A stretch of DNA of 10,266 bases, from NCBI GenBank assembly GCA_946410525.1, contig CAMKAQ010000020.1:1-10266 (forward strand), in the 5' to 3' direction. The notes under the pieces were generated by a model that was given only the letters and a program-made list of their open reading frames with translations, was not told the origin of the DNA and did not search any database. Both the position numbers and the translations under genes were made by a program. Origin of the DNA: an uncultured Caryophanales bacterium (GTDB lineage: Bacteria; Bacillota_I; Bacilli_A; RFN20; CAG-826). Shown here one piece after another: positions 1-5,643 of the stretch. The stretch's first letter is position 1, and every line of letters begins with the position of its first letter.

Positions 1-111
1 GTCTCTTCCGTAGACACTGAACTTCTGATGAAATTGCTTATGGCTGGAAAAACGATGACCGTTGCAGATCTCGAAACCAAGATCAATAATCTCTATTCCT
101 CATTAAGCTAA
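1..111 (+). CDS. C-terminal end of an unidentified protein (partial)
   Basis: Reading frame 1 is open from the first base and gives 36 residues ending in a TAA stop at 109-111. The visible tail is mostly polar and helix-like (it ends in NNLYSSLS) and carries no motif I recognise, so I give no function. It is supported as the end of a real gene mainly because a strong intrinsic terminator begins five bases after the stop. The start and most of the gene lie outside the window. Confidence 0.6.
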   Translation, partial: VSSVDTELLMKLLMAGKTMTVADLETKINNLYSSLS

Positions 112-115
112 ATGG

Positions 116-140
116 AAGGCCCGCTTAGGCGGGCTTTTCT
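116..140 (+). terminator. Intrinsic terminator of the upstream gene
   Basis: A perfect 6-bp GC stem, GCCCGC (119-124) with GCGGGC (129-134), has a TTAG loop and is followed by a TTTT tract. The flanking AA and TTT extend the stem. This is a textbook rho-independent terminator and separates the upstream gene from the lipoprotein gene. Confidence 0.9.
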
Positions 141-194
141 TATGCCTCCCTGTCACTTCTTTTATTTTTGGGAAAAGCCTAAAATAAGGGCGAG

Positions 195-1472
195 ATGAAA
201 AAGATAGCCTCGCTCTTCTTTCTTTCCTTTCTCCTCGTTGGGAGCTCTTGCTCTTTTTTGACGCCTAGAGAAAGCGATTCGTCCACTTCTTCTTCTACGT
301 TTACCGGAGACAGAGGTTATCTCAAAATCAAACCTGAGTGGCGGGATTACTACACAACGGAATACGTCTTCATCGGGGAAGAAGGCCGCCAATTCTATGC
401 CGAAGGGAAAACCGAAGAAGGGAAAGATGCTTCCTATACCTTCGTGGCCAAATGGGAAAGCTCAGACGAAACCATACTCCATATTGACAGCAGAGGCATC
501 GCCAAAGGAATGTCCAATGGCGTTGTCACCGTCAAAGCGACCTATAAGCAATATAGCGATGAGATAACTGTCAGAGTCGCAACATGCGCAGAAGAACACG
601 AAGTCTTGGAAACAAAACCATATTACAGGACAAAGAACACCTATGAGATGCCTTACCGCGTTTCTCCAAGCGACGCTTTGGTGGAATATACCTTCTCGGT
701 GGAAGATGCGATTGAAGTTCTTGAAGGCGGTTCCTTCATACCGAAGAAAAGCGGAAGCGTCGAAGTGACCGCTAGGGTCTATATCGATGAGAGAGGAAAA
801 CCAAGGCAAGACAAATTCACTTTGAATATCGTCGAGAACGAAAAGCCTTATTTCCTATATAAAGAGGAAGAAAAAGAAGAGCTCAAACTCGATATAGCGG
901 CGAGAAAATTCCAAAGCCTTGATTGGAATGCTTTAGGCATACGCGCATTCGCTGGCGATGACGATTCAGATCTTACTTCGAATATCCGCGTTAAGAGCGG
1001 CCAATACGACTTGTCAGTCGTTGGGGAATATCCCCTTGTCATTTCCGTCACGAACAAAGGCGTTGAGGCCACGATGTCCCTCACGCTCAACATCATTGAG
1101 AAAGAGCCAGTGATTACAAAGCTCACGAGCGAAAGCATTGAATATGAGAATCTTCAGATTAGGATCGCAAGCGACCTTAAATCAATCACTTTCAGCGTTA
1201 CGGCCATCTTACCAAACGACTACGAAGAGATAATGGGTTACGTCGCTTTAGACGTCATTTGCATAGTTAAGCAAAATGTCAGCGGGCAAAGGATGACCCT
1301 ACAGAAATATGAAACTAAGTATTTCGACCAAACGACCTCAAAGAGAATCTCAGCGTCTGCGACATGCGTCACCGAGAACAATACTGAGATGCGGGCAGGG
1401 AACGAAAACGTGGTCAATTATTCAGTTTTGGCTTATCTGTCCGGATATGGGTTTAACTACATCACTTACTAG
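195..1472 (+). CDS. Putative surface lipoprotein with bacterial Ig-like domains
   Basis: The 425-residue product starts with a signal peptide: two Lys, a hydrophobic stretch at about 4-16, then Cys19 in GSSC. This is a weak lipobox, so lipid anchoring is likely but not certain. A Ser/Thr-rich linker (about 27-36) follows. Residues 52-129 look like a BIG2 domain: W-x-SSD, then [16 protein letters not shown] and a final VRV strand. Residues 135-213 look like a second, more divergent Ig-like unit. Residues about 238-292 ([11 protein letters not shown], then [14 protein letters not shown]) resemble the cadherin/DUF5011-like modules of Gram-positive surface proteins. The last 130 residues are unassigned. 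There is no sortase motif or C-terminal membrane segment. AAGGG at 186-190 lies close upstream of the chosen ATG. The product probably acts outside the cell in binding or adhesion; this is inferred from domain type only. It faces the tRNA-Leu gene convergently. Confidence 0.8.
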   Translation: MKKIASLFFLSFLLVGSSCSFLTPRESDSSTSSSTFTGDRGYLKIKPEWRDYYTTEYVFIGEEGRQFYAEGKTEEGKDASYTFVAKWESSDETILHIDSRGIAKGMSNGVVTVKATYKQYSDEITVRVATCAEEHEVLETKPYYRTKNTYEMPYRVSPSDALVEYTFSVEDAIEVLEGGSFIPKKSGSVEVTARVYIDERGKPRQDKFTLNIVENEKPYFLYKEEEKEELKLDIAARKFQSLDWNALGIRAFAGDDDSDLTSNIRVKSGQYDLSVVGEYPLVISVTNKGVEATMSLTLNIIEKEPVITKLTSESIEYENLQIRIASDLKSITFSVTAILPNDYEEIMGYVALDVICIVKQNVSGQRMTLQKYETKYFDQTTSKRISASATCVTENNTEMRAGNENVVNYSVLAYLSGYGFNYITY

Positions 1473-1475
1473 ACT

Positions 1476-1506
1476 AAAAAAGGACTGATGTGATTCATCA
1501 ATCCTT
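1476..1506 (-). terminator. Bidirectional terminator, stronger on the minus strand (after tRNA-Leu)
   Basis: The arms at 1481-1490 (AGGACTGATG) and 1496-1505 (CATCAATCCT) pair with one irregular position. That position is a G·U wobble in minus-strand RNA but a C/A mismatch in plus-strand RNA. On the minus strand the stem is followed directly by six T. On the plus strand only GCGATTTT follows. It therefore best ends tRNA-Leu transcription and may also stop the convergent lipoprotein gene. Confidence 0.75.
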
Positions 1507-1520
1507 GCGATTTTGCTTCT

Positions 1521-1604
1521 TGGTGCAGGATGGGGGACTCGAACCCCCACGGGTTTCCCCATAAGATCCTAAGTCTTACGCGGCTGCCATTACGCCAATC
1601 CTGC
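1521..1604 (-). tRNA. tRNA-Leu (anticodon UAG)
   Basis: Read on the minus strand, the acceptor arm GCAGGAT pairs with ATCCTGC, followed by discriminator A and an encoded CCA. The T arm is GGGGG-TTCGAGT-CCCCC. The anticodon arm is TAAGA-CTTAGGA-TCTTA, giving anticodon TAG, which reads CUN leucine codons. A long variable arm (GGGAAACCC type) makes the gene 84 bases, as expected for class II tRNA-Leu. The strand agrees with the terminator downstream. Confidence 0.97.
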
Positions 1605-1616
1605 AACGCGGTAATA

Positions 1617-1645
1617 ATCCTACCATTGACCCCTTAAAACCTCAA
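1617..1645 (-). promoter_or_regulatory. Probable promoter of tRNA-Leu
   Basis: On the minus strand, TTGAGG (1640-1645) is 17 bases from TAGGAT (1617-1622). The mature tRNA 5' end is 12 bases further on, which allows a short 5' leader. Each box matches four of six consensus bases, so this is plausible rather than certain. Readthrough from the glycosyltransferase gene is the alternative. Confidence 0.45.
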
Positions 1646-1658
1646 TAGAACAGGAACC

Positions 1659-3359
1659 TCATAGGAATCGTTCTATCGGTTCTAGTTGCCTCTTCAAAGG
1701 GACATCGTCTTTTTTGATTGGAGATGGTTTTGTCGAGAGTACATAGAAGAAAGGAATCATGAACATCGGAGCGTACCTGAAATGCATCGTCGAAGTAAAT
1801 GGGAAACCAACGCAGAAGAACAGGTAATTGAAGTAGGCCGTTAGGAAGAAAACCGCCATTAGAATCGCCATGGGATAGTTGGCTTTCTTAAAGCCATTAA
1901 AGACGAGAGCCAGAAGCTTTGACCCTAGCAAAATGAAGAAGGCGAGGATAGCCATAAGCCAGAAGTTCTGAAGAAGCGCTGCGTGTTTCGCAACGAGGGA
2001 CAAAGGACCTTCACCCCACGTGTCTAAACTACAATCGCCGAATAAGGCGGATTTGAATAAGCCAGTCCATATATTGAAATCAAGATTGCCATAACTTGCA
2101 GGGATGGTCGCTCCCCAATCTCTCTTATATGGAGAGGTGAAGAAATCGGATGTGAAGATGCCGATATAACGATCAAAGACGCCGAAGAAAGAGCTGTCGA
2201 TGTAGTTGCCGCTATATTCATCGCCTGGATAAAGGACATATCCAAAAGGCTCGCCATAGGCGACTTTCTCATAGATCGGATACCAAAGGCCAAGAGGGAA
2301 GACGATTAAAGCGAAAACGCCCATGTGCCAAATGAATCTCTTGATGCCTTTTTTGTATTTGATCCTGATGATGAGGTCATAAAGGAAGATGAAGGCAATC
2401 GGCACTGCGAATAAGACGGCATTGATTTTGCTCATCATGCCTAAGCCCATCGCCACTGCCACAACAATCAAATCCAAAAGCTTCTCGCTTCTGTAATAAC
2501 GGAGAGCGAAGTACATCGCCATCAAAGCGAACATCAAAGACATCGCGTCGTTGTTATAGATGAACGGCAAATAAGCGTAGAAAGGCAAGAAACAGAATAA
2601 GAAGGTCGCTAGAGTGAGCCTCCATCCTTTGAGACCAAGTCTTTCGAAGATCTTGTAGGTGAAGAAATAAAGCCAATAGGCGATCATGGCCTGGAAGATC
2701 TTTATCGTCTCGAAAGAAAGGTCCATGCGATAGGTGAAATTCGCCCATCCGATGTTAACGAAATAAGGGATTGGCTCAGTAGAAACGCTTCCGAAGAAAA
2801 GGTAATGGAGTTTCGCCCAAAGGGTGACGCTATAATGCCAAAGCTTCTGCTGATAATACTGGTTGGCGATGTCGTAGGTCCCATCGAATTTCAAAGGAGG
2901 CATGGTAAAAGGACCCTCATCCCACATGTGGACGACAAGCTCCCAATGCGATCCTTGATGCGTTCCGACCCACCAATCGTTTTTGTTGATAGAAGAGTTG
3001 ACCGGTATTGAGAATCCGTAATAAACCATCGCGTTCAAAGCGATGAAGATGATAGCCTTTGAAACGCTAGAGAAAGTGATTGTCCTTCGTATTGCTTTGT
3101 ATATGAGATAAAGAACCGCGAGGATACAGGAAATGATCATTATCCAGCCAGCGAGAAGATGGCCATTCTCATCTTTGTAGGCGAAAGGTTCGTCCGCCCA
3201 TTTAGGAACGCCACAAAGGGAGAAGAAATAGATGTATAAGTAACCAACAAAAAGAGCGAAGTATGCCAAATACCTCCATTTGGACTTTTTGAAGGAGGAA
3301 TAGAAAGATTTCAATTTTCCCCAAAAAACAGGTATTTTCGAACTTTTGTTCTTTTCCAT
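1659..3359 (-). CDS. Polytopic membrane glycosyltransferase, GT39/ArnT-like (GT-C fold)
   Basis: This is a 566-residue protein with a basic cytoplasmic N-terminus and many hydrophobic segments (about 30-49, 70-90, 100-120, 220-236, 247-265, 270-287, 295-325, 342-360, 463-487, 495-515 and 528-542). The layout fits lipid-linked-sugar-dependent GT-C enzymes. A candidate catalytic acidic pair, Asp147-Glu148 (WDEGP), sits in the first large outer loop. It is followed by a QKLWHY segment like the QKPPLYYY region of GT39 proteins. The family's NND motif is at 269-271, then a GLGMMSK loop. It likely moves a sugar from a polyprenyl carrier onto an extracellular acceptor; donor and acceptor cannot be told from sequence. 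The ATG start has no Shine-Dalgarno sequence and lies 6 bases after a -10-like box, suggesting a leaderless transcript. It ends at TGA, 54 bases before tRNA-Leu, and diverges from rsuA. Confidence 0.75.
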   Translation of the reverse strand: MEKNKSSKIPVFWGKLKSFYSSFKKSKWRYLAYFALFVGYLYIYFFSLCGVPKWADEPFAYKDENGHLLAGWIMIISCILAVLYLIYKAIRRTITFSSVSKAIIFIALNAMVYYGFSIPVNSSINKNDWWVGTHQGSHWELVVHMWDEGPFTMPPLKFDGTYDIANQYYQQKLWHYSVTLWAKLHYLFFGSVSTEPIPYFVNIGWANFTYRMDLSFETIKIFQAMIAYWLYFFTYKIFERLGLKGWRLTLATFLFCFLPFYAYLPFIYNNDAMSLMFALMAMYFALRYYRSEKLLDLIVVAVAMGLGMMSKINAVLFAVPIAFIFLYDLIIRIKYKKGIKRFIWHMGVFALIVFPLGLWYPIYEKVAYGEPFGYVLYPGDEYSGNYIDSSFFGVFDRYIGIFTSDFFTSPYKRDWGATIPASYGNLDFNIWTGLFKSALFGDCSLDTWGEGPLSLVAKHAALLQNFWLMAILAFFILLGSKLLALVFNGFKKANYPMAILMAVFFLTAYFNYLFFCVGFPFTSTMHFRYAPMFMIPFFYVLSTKPSPIKKDDVPLKRQLEPIERFL

Positions 3360-3365
3360 AAGGAA

Positions 3366-3393
3366 AGGATAGTTGATTAGAAGAAATCGTCAA
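3366..3393 (-). promoter_or_regulatory. Predicted leaderless promoter of the glycosyltransferase gene
   Basis: On the minus strand, TTGACG (3388-3393, five of six consensus) is 16 bases from TATCCT (3366-3371, four of six). The ATG begins only 6 bases after the -10 box, so transcription would be expected to start at or next to the start codon. No purine-rich ribosome site lies upstream of the ATG. Confidence 0.45.
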
Positions 3394-3407
3394 TTAATAA
3401 AATCCTC

Positions 3408-3413
3408 TATAAT
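3408..3413 (+). promoter_or_regulatory. Consensus -10 box just before the rsuA start (possible leaderless transcript)
   Basis: A perfect TATAAT lies 7 bases before the ATG at 3421. That spacing places the expected transcription start on the ATG itself. I cannot find a convincing -35 at 16-18 bases, and no Shine-Dalgarno sequence precedes the ATG. The call rests on the exact -10 box and its position. Confidence 0.5.
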
Positions 3414-3420
3414 TGTCTTC

Positions 3421-4182
3421 ATGAAAGAAGAAGCCCTCACTTTATATGACTATCTCTCCACTGCCAAAGTCGCAGCAAAAAGGAGGGTCATCAAAGCCAT
3501 CAGACATGGCCTTGCCAAAGTAGACGATAAGGTCATCGATGACCCTAATTTCATCGTCAATCCTTCTAGCAAGATTGAGTATGAGGGCAAAGAGGTCCCC
3601 TACGTCTATCACTTTGTGATAATGCTCAATAAACCTAAAGGATATATGTCCTCCAGCGTGGACGAGAAATACCCAAGTGTCTTTAGGCTCATCCCAGAAG
3701 AACTTAGAGATAGGGCCATCCTCTCTGGAAGGCTTGATCAGGATACCGAAGGCCTAATCCTTTTCAGCGACTTAGGAAGACTCACGAATAGACTCGTGTT
3801 ACCTCAATATGGGGTCAACAAAGAATACGAGCTGACCTTGGACAAAGAAATCAGCGAGGAAAACTTTAGGAACATCACCGAAGTCGGAACCGATTTCGAT
3901 GGGGAGATGATTAAGCCAGTCTCTTTGGAGATGAAAGACAAAAAGAACCTCAAGATCGTTCTCTCCCAAGGCAAATACCATGAGATAAAACGCATCTTCT
4001 ATAGAAGAGGATATAAAGTTATAGCGTTAAGACGAACAAAGTTCGCTTTCCTGGAATTAGGAGACCTTAAGGTCGGAAAGTATCGATTCCTAGACGCTTT
4101 AGAGGAAGAAAAGCTTTTTAAGATCGTCGGCATGGAAAGGGAACAAAAGGTATTTACAGTCAGCAGAAAGACGACAAAGTAG
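3421..4182 (+). CDS. rsuA: RsuA-family 16S rRNA pseudouridine synthase
   Basis: This 253-residue protein isomerises a uridine to pseudouridine in rRNA; for RsuA the target is U516 of 16S rRNA in E. coli numbering. The N-terminal 60 residues resemble a divergent S4 RNA-binding domain. The catalytic domain contains LNKPKGYM (69-76), the signature GRLDQDTEGL with the presumed nucleophile Asp106, a K-x-YEL strand and the RsuA-type QGKYHEIKR block near 195. The length is typical. I chose ATG 3421 over an in-frame TTG at 3373 because the family usually begins close to the S4 domain and because the longer start would cover the promoter region. No ribosome site is visible. Related paralogues (RluB/RluE/RluF) share this fold, so the exact target base is inferred. 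A weak hairpin (GTAGG/CCTAC, 4179-4199) overlaps the stop and could attenuate transcription into the tRNAs. Confidence 0.9.
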   Translation: MKEEALTLYDYLSTAKVAAKRRVIKAIRHGLAKVDDKVIDDPNFIVNPSSKIEYEGKEVPYVYHFVIMLNKPKGYMSSSVDEKYPSVFRLIPEELRDRAILSGRLDQDTEGLILFSDLGRLTNRLVLPQYGVNKEYELTLDKEISEENFRNITEVGTDFDGEMIKPVSLEMKDKKNLKIVLSQGKYHEIKRIFYRRGYKVIALRRTKFAFLELGDLKVGKYRFLDALEEEKLFKIVGMEREQKVFTVSRKTTK

Positions 4183-4191
4183 GTTTAATTC

Positions 4192-4220
4192 TTGCCTACG
4201 ATTTTGAGAGGTTGTATATT
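4192..4220 (+). promoter_or_regulatory. Promoter of the tRNA-Ile/tRNA-Val pair
   Basis: TTGCCT (4192-4197) is 17 bases from TATATT (4215-4220). The sequence after the -10 box is G-rich (AATAGGGCGC), as seen in stringently controlled stable-RNA promoters. The leader before the tRNA can form a hairpin (4227-4234 with 4249-4256, one mismatch). Confidence 0.6.
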
Positions 4221-4264
4221 AATAGGGCGCTTTCGGTAGACTATGTCGGAAAACGCACGATTGT

Positions 4265-4341
4265 GGGCCTTTAGCTCAGCTGGTTAGAGCGCACGCTTGA
4301 TAAGCGTGAGGTCGATGGTTCAAGCCCATTAAGGCCCACCA
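4265..4341 (+). tRNA. tRNA-Ile (anticodon GAU)
   Basis: The acceptor arm GGGCCTT pairs with AAGGCCC, followed by A and an encoded CCA. The anticodon arm is CACGC-TTGATAA-GCGTG, giving GAT, which reads AUC and AUU. The D arm (AGCTCAGCTGGTTAGAGC) and the TTCAAGC T loop are regular. The gene is 77 bases. Confidence 0.98.
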
Positions 4342-4352
4342 TTCTGCTTATT

Positions 4353-4382
4353 AGGCTCCGAGAGATCGGAGCTTATTTATTT
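4353..4382 (+). terminator. Hairpin with T-rich tail between the two tRNAs
   Basis: GCTCCGA (4355-4361) pairs perfectly with TCGGAGC (4366-4372) around a GAGA tetraloop. TTATTTATTT follows. It can act as a partial terminator after tRNA-Ile or as a processing hairpin. tRNA-Val starts only five bases after the T-rich tail and has no obvious separate promoter, so complete termination here seems unlikely. Confidence 0.6.
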
Positions 4383-4386
4383 AGGA

Positions 4387-4461
4387 GGGTGTTTAGCTCA
4401 GCGGGAGAGCGCTTCCTTCACACGGAAGAGGTCGTAGGTTCGACACCTATAACACCCACCA
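4387..4461 (+). tRNA. tRNA-Val (anticodon CAC)
   Basis: The acceptor arm GGGTGTT pairs with AACACCC, followed by A and an encoded CCA. The anticodon arm is CTTCC-TTCACAC-GGAAG, giving CAC, which reads GUG. The variable loop is five bases and the T loop is TTCGACA with a GTAGG/CCTAT stem. The G3-C70 and U4-A69 pairs match known valine identity elements. The gene is 75 bases. Confidence 0.95.
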
Positions 4462-4495
4462 CTTCATATCCAAATGGGCCGGTGGCTCATTTTCT

Positions 4496-4559
4496 TTTTG
4501 TCCTCTTATTCTTTGACAAAGAGGTCATTTTGTCCTCTCTTGCTTTACAGCAGAGGTCA
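4496..4559 (+). repeat. Two tandem 32-bp dyad repeats, probable mntA operator
   Basis: Units at 4496-4527 and 4528-4559 abut exactly and match at about 24 of 32 positions by hand alignment. Both begin TTTTGTCCTCT and end AGAGGTCA; only the centres differ. Each unit is an imperfect inverted repeat: TGTCCTCT against AGAGGTCA, one mismatch. The four half-sites start at 4499, 4520, 4531 and 4552, so they are spaced 21, 11 and 21 bases, close to whole helical turns. The second unit covers the predicted -35 of mntA. This suits autoregulation by the HTH domain of the encoded protein. Confidence 0.65.
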
Positions 4560-4572
4560 ATCCTGCTATGTT
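4544..4572 (+). promoter_or_regulatory. Predicted promoter of mntA-hepT
   Basis: TTTACA (4544-4549) is 17 bases from TATGTT (4567-4572). The -10 box has an extended TG at 4564-4565. The expected start near 4579 leaves only about 11 bases before the ATG, including the ribosome site. An alternative -35, TTGACA at 4513-4518, has no good -10 partner. Confidence 0.55.
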
Positions 4573-4589
4573 TAGTTCAGGTGATAAAC

Positions 4590-5069
4590 ATGACTTTAAG
4601 AGAAACAAGAACGTCCTTTAACTTATCGCAGAAAGAAGCCTCCTCGATCATCGGTATCCCGGTTAGGACTTTTAGAAGATATGAATTAGATGAAAACCAC
4701 GGCAGTGCCCTAATGCGCCAAAGTTTCATCAGTATCCTAAAAGAAAAATGCGAAATTTCAGAAAAATCAGGCCTTCTCACAATAGATGTTATTAGGGAGG
4801 GTTTGAAGACGCTATTAGATAGCCAGTATGAGGGTGAAGTCGATTTCTGTTACCTCTTTGGTAGCTATGCCAAAGGATATGCGACCGAAACTAGCGACGT
4901 TGACCTTTGTGTCTCGACATCTTTAACCGGCATGCGAGTGGCTGGTTTGGCGGAAGCAATACGAGGTGTTTTGCACAAAAAGATAGATCTTATAAGGTTA
5001 GATGCACTTAAGGGCAACCTAGAACTCATTGGCGAAATCATGAAAGATGGCGTCAAGGTCTATGGATAA
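4590..5069 (+). CDS. mntA: HTH-fused MntA-type nucleotidyltransferase (antitoxin of a HepT pair)
   Basis: This 159-residue protein has two parts. Residues 1 to about 50 resemble an XRE-like helix-turn-helix (LSQKEASSIIGIPVRTFRRYE). Residues about 65-159 form a minimal nucleotidyltransferase with G91-S92, ten residues, then D103-x-D105 (GSX10DXD) and a third acidic residue at D133 (KIDLIRLD). In characterised MntA/HepT systems this enzyme neutralises HepT by adding AMP to a tyrosine of its RX4HXY motif. AGGTG at 4579-4583, six bases before ATG 4590, fixes the start. Earlier in-frame starts would run through tRNA-Val and encode no domain. The gene overlaps hepT. The fused HTH suggests it also represses its own promoter through the upstream repeats; this is inference. 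Isoleucine ATA, rare in the downstream operon, is used several times here, which suggests transfer. Confidence 0.85.
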   Translation: MTLRETRTSFNLSQKEASSIIGIPVRTFRRYELDENHGSALMRQSFISILKEKCEISEKSGLLTIDVIREGLKTLLDSQYEGEVDFCYLFGSYAKGYATETSDVDLCVSTSLTGMRVAGLAEAIRGVLHKKIDLIRLDALKGNLELIGEIMKDGVKVYG

Positions 5070-5397
5070 TAAGAAAGGCGACAAATATTACGCGCAAAAG
5101 GCAATCGAGAACATAAGCACGATACAGAGATATATAAACGGCAAAAGCTACGAAGAGTTTTTGTCTGACGAAGAACTGATAGACGCTGTGATGTTTAGGC
5201 TTATCCAAGCAATAGAAAACATTAAGAACATCGGAGCGGCTTTTAAAGAAAACAATCCTCAAATACCTTGGGGGGATATAATCGGTTTTAGAAACGGGAT
5301 CGTTCACGAATATGGGAAAACCGATTTTTTAACCGTTTACGAAACGGCCGCTAACGATATCGGATCTCTAAAAGAAGCACTTCAAACAATTGTTTAA
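5062..5397 (+). CDS. hepT: HepT-like toxin (DUF86, HEPN family)
   Basis: The product is 111 residues and all-helical in character. It has the HEPN/HepT active-site motif at R77-N-G-I-V-H82-E-Y84 (RX4HXY), preceded by an AIENIKNIGAAFK helix and PWGDIIGFRN, typical of DUF86 proteins. HepT proteins are RNases; Y84 is the expected AMPylation site for the partner. The ATG at 5062 overlaps the mntA stop by 8 bases, so translation is probably coupled. AAGG lies only three bases upstream. An in-frame ATG at 5047 would add five residues (MASRS) and is possible, but it also lacks a well-spaced ribosome site. Seven of fifteen Ile codons are ATA by hand count, unlike the pyrG operon. Confidence 0.88.
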   Translation: MDNKKGDKYYAQKAIENISTIQRYINGKSYEEFLSDEELIDAVMFRLIQAIENIKNIGAAFKENNPQIPWGDIIGFRNGIVHEYGKTDFLTVYETAANDIGSLKEALQTIV

Positions 5398-5577
5398 ACT
5401 TTTTTAGCTCGCCTTGCTAGAAGCCTTTGCTTTTAATAACGATTTACAAAAAGAGGCATTATTTTTAGAAAATACCTTATTTTTCTATTAGGTAACTTTT
5501 GTTTACATATTGGTTGCGTCGCTACCCCTATTTTCCTTATTAATATATAAATACTATATGTAATCGATAAATTTTCA
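5398..5577. other. AT-rich intergenic stretch between hepT and the pyrG promoter
   Basis: I see no credible gene here on either strand. It contains the weak terminator candidate after hepT and many A/T runs (for example TAATATATAAATACTATATG at 5541-5560). I found no long repeats and no copy of the tRNA-Val 3' end. Additional promoter-like pairs occur but none is convincing in such AT-rich sequence. Confidence 0.5.
5454..5484 (+). terminator. Weak terminator candidate after hepT
   Basis: AGG (5454-5456) pairs with CCT (5475-5477), and TATTTT (5460-5465) with AAAATA (5469-5474), with a three-base bulge between the two helices. TATTTTT follows. The stem is AT-rich, so efficiency is doubtful. 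Confidence 0.35.
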
Positions 5578-5605
5578 TTTACAAATACACAATCAAGCAT
5601 ATAAT
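5578..5605 (+). promoter_or_regulatory. Promoter of the pyrG-glnN-purA operon
   Basis: TTTACA (5578-5583) is 16 bases from a perfect TATAAT (5600-5605). Transcription would start near 5612, leaving about 115 bases of leader before pyrG. A 5-bp hairpin (GCAAC 5614-5618 with GTTGC 5624-5628) would sit at the extreme 5' end of the RNA. The start region reads TTGGC, not the GGGC used for reiterative control of pyrG in Bacillus subtilis. Confidence 0.65.
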
Positions 5606-5643
5606 ACGTGTTGGCAACTTAAGGTTGCAGTAAAGGATTAGGT

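Noticed and set aside
1659..3359. TGA read as tryptophan (Mollicutes code 4)
   Set aside because: The glycosyltransferase ends naturally at TGA after a complete domain layout, and tryptophan codons in the other genes are TGG.
3373..3420. Extended rsuA start at an in-frame TTG, adding 16 residues
   Set aside because: It covers the divergent promoter region, has no ribosome site, and the family alignment begins near the ATG at 3421.
4179..4203. Terminator after rsuA
   Set aside because: Only a 5-bp stem with an 11-base loop and a GATTTTG tail, and it overlaps the -35 of the tRNA promoter; too weak to annotate.
4430..4440. A fifth copy of the AGAGGTC half-site inside tRNA-Val
   Set aside because: AGAGGTC there is part of the anticodon stem and variable loop of the tRNA; its position does not follow the 21/11 spacing.
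4389..4589. Longer mntA reading frame beginning inside tRNA-Val (67 extra codons)
   Set aside because: It runs through the tRNA and the repeat region, encodes no domain, and a good AGGTG ribosome site precedes the ATG at 4590.
5047..5061. Alternative hepT ATG five codons upstream
   Set aside because: It cannot be excluded, but it has no better ribosome site and the usual HepT beginning (M-D/N-x-K) matches the ATG at 5062.
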